From Halomonas sp. YLGW01 (GTDB lineage Bacteria > Pseudomonadota > Gammaproteobacteria > Pseudomonadales > Halomonadaceae): a DNA stretch of 64,000 nt. Numbering within the stretch: position 1 is the first letter of the stretch; the number at the start of each line of letters is the position of its first letter. The DNA lies in the NCBI RefSeq assembly GCF_014840935.1, contig NZ_CP062005.1, positions 2,480,001 to 2,544,000 of the forward strand, given 5' to 3'. Made by a program: the position numbers and the translations under genes. Of this stretch, positions 62,329 to 64,000 are shown piece after piece. A model generated the notes under the pieces. That model saw only the letters and a program-made list of their open reading frames with translations, was not told where the DNA came from and searched no databases.

Positions 62329-63108
62329 ATGTCTCACTGGACCGGCTGGGGGCAGTGGCTGGCGCTGATCACCATGACCCTCGACCACGTCGTCCGCTAC
62401 CTGCTGCCCGACAACTGGGACGCAGGCTGGCTCAGCGCCTCGCTCGGCCGCATCGCCTTCCCGCTGTTCTCCGCCATGGTCGCCTGGCACGGCCTCTTCA
62501 ATACCCGAAGTCCCCTGCGCTACGCACGGCGCATCCTGATCATCGGCCTGATCGCCCAGCTGCCCTACCTGACCATGCCTCGGGACGGCTTCCAGCTGAA
62601 TATCTGCTTCACCCTGGCGGCGGGACTGGCCGCCGGCAGCGTGATGCGCGATATGTGGATGCATCAGCGGGCACCGGGCGGCCCCTCGATGCCTGCGGGC
62701 CTGATGGTCGCGAGCCTCGCGATGCTGTTGCTCAGCTGGTGGGTGCTGGGGTCCTGGGTCGAGTACGGTCACCTGGGCCTGGCCATGATCCCGCTGTACA
62801 TGCTGGCCTTCTCAGCAGTGCGTGAGTCGGCCCGTGAGGCGGTGCCGGCTAGCCCTTCGAAAAGCCTGCCGGACGCAGCGGTGTCGATCGCCTCCGCCCT
62901 GCCGGTGCTGGTCACCGCCGGCCTGATGAACAGCTCGACGATGGCCAAGGCCTTCACGGTCGCGACCAGCCTGGCCGTGGTGATGCTGGCCACCGGGGCC
63001 GGGCGCCAGGTGCCCAGGGTCCCCGTCCCGATGCCGAGGCGGCTATGGCTCGCCTGGTACCCCGGGCACTTCGCGGCGATCGCGCTGCTCCTGCACTGGC
63101 CGCGCTAG
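62329..63108 (+). CDS. TraX family membrane acyltransferase-like protein
   Basis: 259 residues, about eight membrane segments. LALITMTLDHVVRYLLPDNW (the TLDHV motif conserved in TraX), GRIAFPLFSAMVAWHG and QLPYLTMPRDGFQLNICFTLA. TraX acetylates the N-terminus of F pilin; chromosomal copies such as this are not tied to conjugation. GAGG upstream of ATG at 62329. I see no conjugation genes nearby. Confidence 0.85.
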   Translation: MSHWTGWGQWLALITMTLDHVVRYLLPDNWDAGWLSASLGRIAFPLFSAMVAWHGLFNTRSPLRYARRILIIGLIAQLPYLTMPRDGFQLNICFTLAAGLAAGSVMRDMWMHQRAPGGPSMPAGLMVASLAMLLLSWWVLGSWVEYGHLGLAMIPLYMLAFSAVRESAREAVPASPSKSLPDAAVSIASALPVLVTAGLMNSSTMAKAFTVATSLAVVMLATGAGRQVPRVPVPMPRRLWLAWYPGHFAAIALLLHWPR

Positions 63109-63182
63109 CCAGTCCCCCGCCAGACACGCGGACCTCCTCCGCCGTGCTGCCGAGCGCCGAACCATCTGCTCGAACTCAGGGC

Positions 63183-63740
63183 TCAGGCGCTACCGAAGTA
63201 GCGCTCGCGATCCTCGGGGGTGATATCGCTGATATGTAGCGGGTAGTGCGCGTCGACCCGGTCGCTGAAGAAATGGTGCAGGGTGCGCTCGATGGTCGGG
63301 AAGGCCAGCTCGTCCCAGGGCACCTCATGCTCCTCGAACAGCGCCACCTCGAGGCTCTCGGGGCCGGCATCGAAGCCGCCGGCGAGATCCGCACGAAAGA
63401 TCATGAACACCTGATCGATGTGCGGCAGATTGATCATGGTGTAGAGATCGTGGATCTCGACCTCGGCGCAGGCCTCCTCGCGGGTCTCCCGGGCCGCCGC
63501 TTCGACAGTGGTCTCGGCGTTCTCCATGAAGCCCGCCGGCAGCGTCCAGTAGCCCTTGCGCGGGGCGATGGCGCGTCGGCACAGCAGTACCCTGCTGCCG
63601 CTCACCGGCAGGGTGCCAGCGACGATACGCGGGTTCTGGTAGTGGATGGTACCGCAGGCATCGCAGAGGAAGCGCGGGCGATCATCGCCCTTGGGAATGG
63701 CAAAACGGACATTTTGCCCGCACTGGCTGCAGAAATTCAT
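63183..63740 (-). CDS. NUDIX hydrolase with N-terminal zinc ribbon
   Basis: 185 residues from the ATG at 63740 (GAGGA six bases ahead). Zinc ribbon Cys 4, 7, 26, 29, then a NUDIX domain with box G-F-M-E-N-A-E...ARETREEACAEV. Zinc-ribbon NUDIX proteins include NADH pyrophosphatase NudC-like enzymes, but this is shorter (NudC about 260) and belongs to the smaller ADP-ribose/nucleotide group. Divergent from a second NUDIX gene. Confidence 0.9.
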   Translation of the reverse strand: MNFCSQCGQNVRFAIPKGDDRPRFLCDACGTIHYQNPRIVAGTLPVSGSRVLLCRRAIAPRKGYWTLPAGFMENAETTVEAAARETREEACAEVEIHDLYTMINLPHIDQVFMIFRADLAGGFDAGPESLEVALFEEHEVPWDELAFPTIERTLHHFFSDRVDAHYPLHISDITPEDRERYFGSA

Positions 63741-63824
63741 GACGGTCCTCACGCGGCCTGTGGGATGCCCACTTGACGCTCTGACGGGGGCTGGGTACAA
63801 GGGAAGAAACCCTGTGGAAGGCCC

Positions 63825-64000
63825 ATGTTAGAGAAACTTCGCGATCGCCTGCAAGCACATGTCCCGCAACGGCTGACCCTCAAGCTGCCCCGCGCCGCGG
63901 TGCTGTTGCCGATCGTGGATCGCCCCGAACCGACCCTGTTGTTCACCCGTCGCGCGGACCACCTCAAGCAGCATGGCGGCCAGGTCGCCTTCCCCGGCGG
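63825..64000 (+). CDS. CoA pyrophosphatase (NUDIX), 3' end cut by window edge
   Basis: First 58 codons only. MLEKLRDRLQ at the start and HLKQHGGQVAFPGG at the cut end; the HGGQVAFPGG motif precedes the Nudix box in CoA pyrophosphatases (NudL/YeaB). Enzyme cleaves coenzyme A and its esters to 3',5'-ADP and phosphopantetheine. GGAAGG lies four bases before the ATG. Confidence 0.88.
   Translation, partial: MLEKLRDRLQAHVPQRLTLKLPRAAVLLPIVDRPEPTLLFTRRADHLKQHGGQVAFPG

Noticed and set aside
62329-63108. Conjugative element suggested by the TraX-like protein
   Set aside because: No relaxase, pilus or integrase gene nearby; chromosomal TraX-like proteins are common.

Overview
The window is chromosomal DNA of a GC-rich gammaproteobacterium. 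The gene set fits a moderate halophile of the family Halomonadaceae (Halomonas-like): two TRAP carriers, one with a downstream universal stress protein as in the Halomonas ectoine system TeaABCD, polyhydroxyalkanoate (PHA) genes, a gamma-butyrobetaine hydroxylase with a betaine/carnitine-type binding protein, and several cation/proton antiporters. The genus is an inference from gene content; no rRNA or housekeeping marker is present. I saw no tRNA, rRNA, CRISPR array, prophage or insertion sequence.

Layout. 1-2.7 kb: a histidine kinase cut by the left edge, a periplasmic molybdopterin-fold protein and a MOSC protein. 2.8-8.1 kb: a DUF2189 membrane protein, then a TAXI-TRAP operon (binding protein, fused permease, UspA protein). 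8.6-10.1 kb: macrodomain protein and class II-type histone deacetylase homologue. 10.1-13.6 kb: DctPQM TRAP operon plus a DUF4124 protein. 13.9-18.1 kb: a DMT exporter and a tightly overlapping modABC-DUF192 operon. 18.2-22.6 kb: EAL-CBS-GGDEF protein, FNT channel, ABC-F ATPase. 22.7-28.3 kb: phasin and a Liv-type ABC transporter. 28.5-31.7 kb: an aaeXAB-like efflux operon. 33-37.4 kb: glycolate oxidase glcDEF plus glcG. 38-45.5 kb: flavin reductase, then a kefB-like antiporter, double-Usp protein, second FtsH and PHA synthase in one overlapping run. 45.5-54.9 kb: GNAT-nitrilase fusion, mtfA, LysR regulator, gamma-butyrobetaine hydroxylase and binding protein, VTT membrane protein, glycosyltransferase, D-malate/tartrate dehydrogenase. 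55-60.4 kb: lipocalin, astE, a basic-amino-acid ABC transporter. 60.5-64 kb: antiporter, gamma-glutamylcyclotransferase, TraX-like protein and two NUDIX hydrolases, the last cut by the right edge.

The genes serve mainly uptake and storage: high-affinity uptake of organic acids, amino acids, quaternary amines and molybdate; oxidation of glycolate and malate/tartrate; and PHA storage (phasin at 22.7 kb, synthase at 43.7 kb).

The signals I consider most worth following are regulatory rather than new protein families: (i) a 26-codon leader ORF with one each of the four CGN arginine codons that runs into a terminator-like hairpin just before the basic-amino-acid transporter next to astE; (ii) two micro-ORFs (5 and 10 codons) that hand over to each other and to the LysR gene by ATGA overlaps; (iii) a family of 12-13 bp purine-rich tandem repeats that begin at or within a few bases of stop codons; (iv) paired TTGC-N3-GCAA sites over the phasin promoter; (v) a GntR-type TGGT-N3-ACCA site ahead of glcD.
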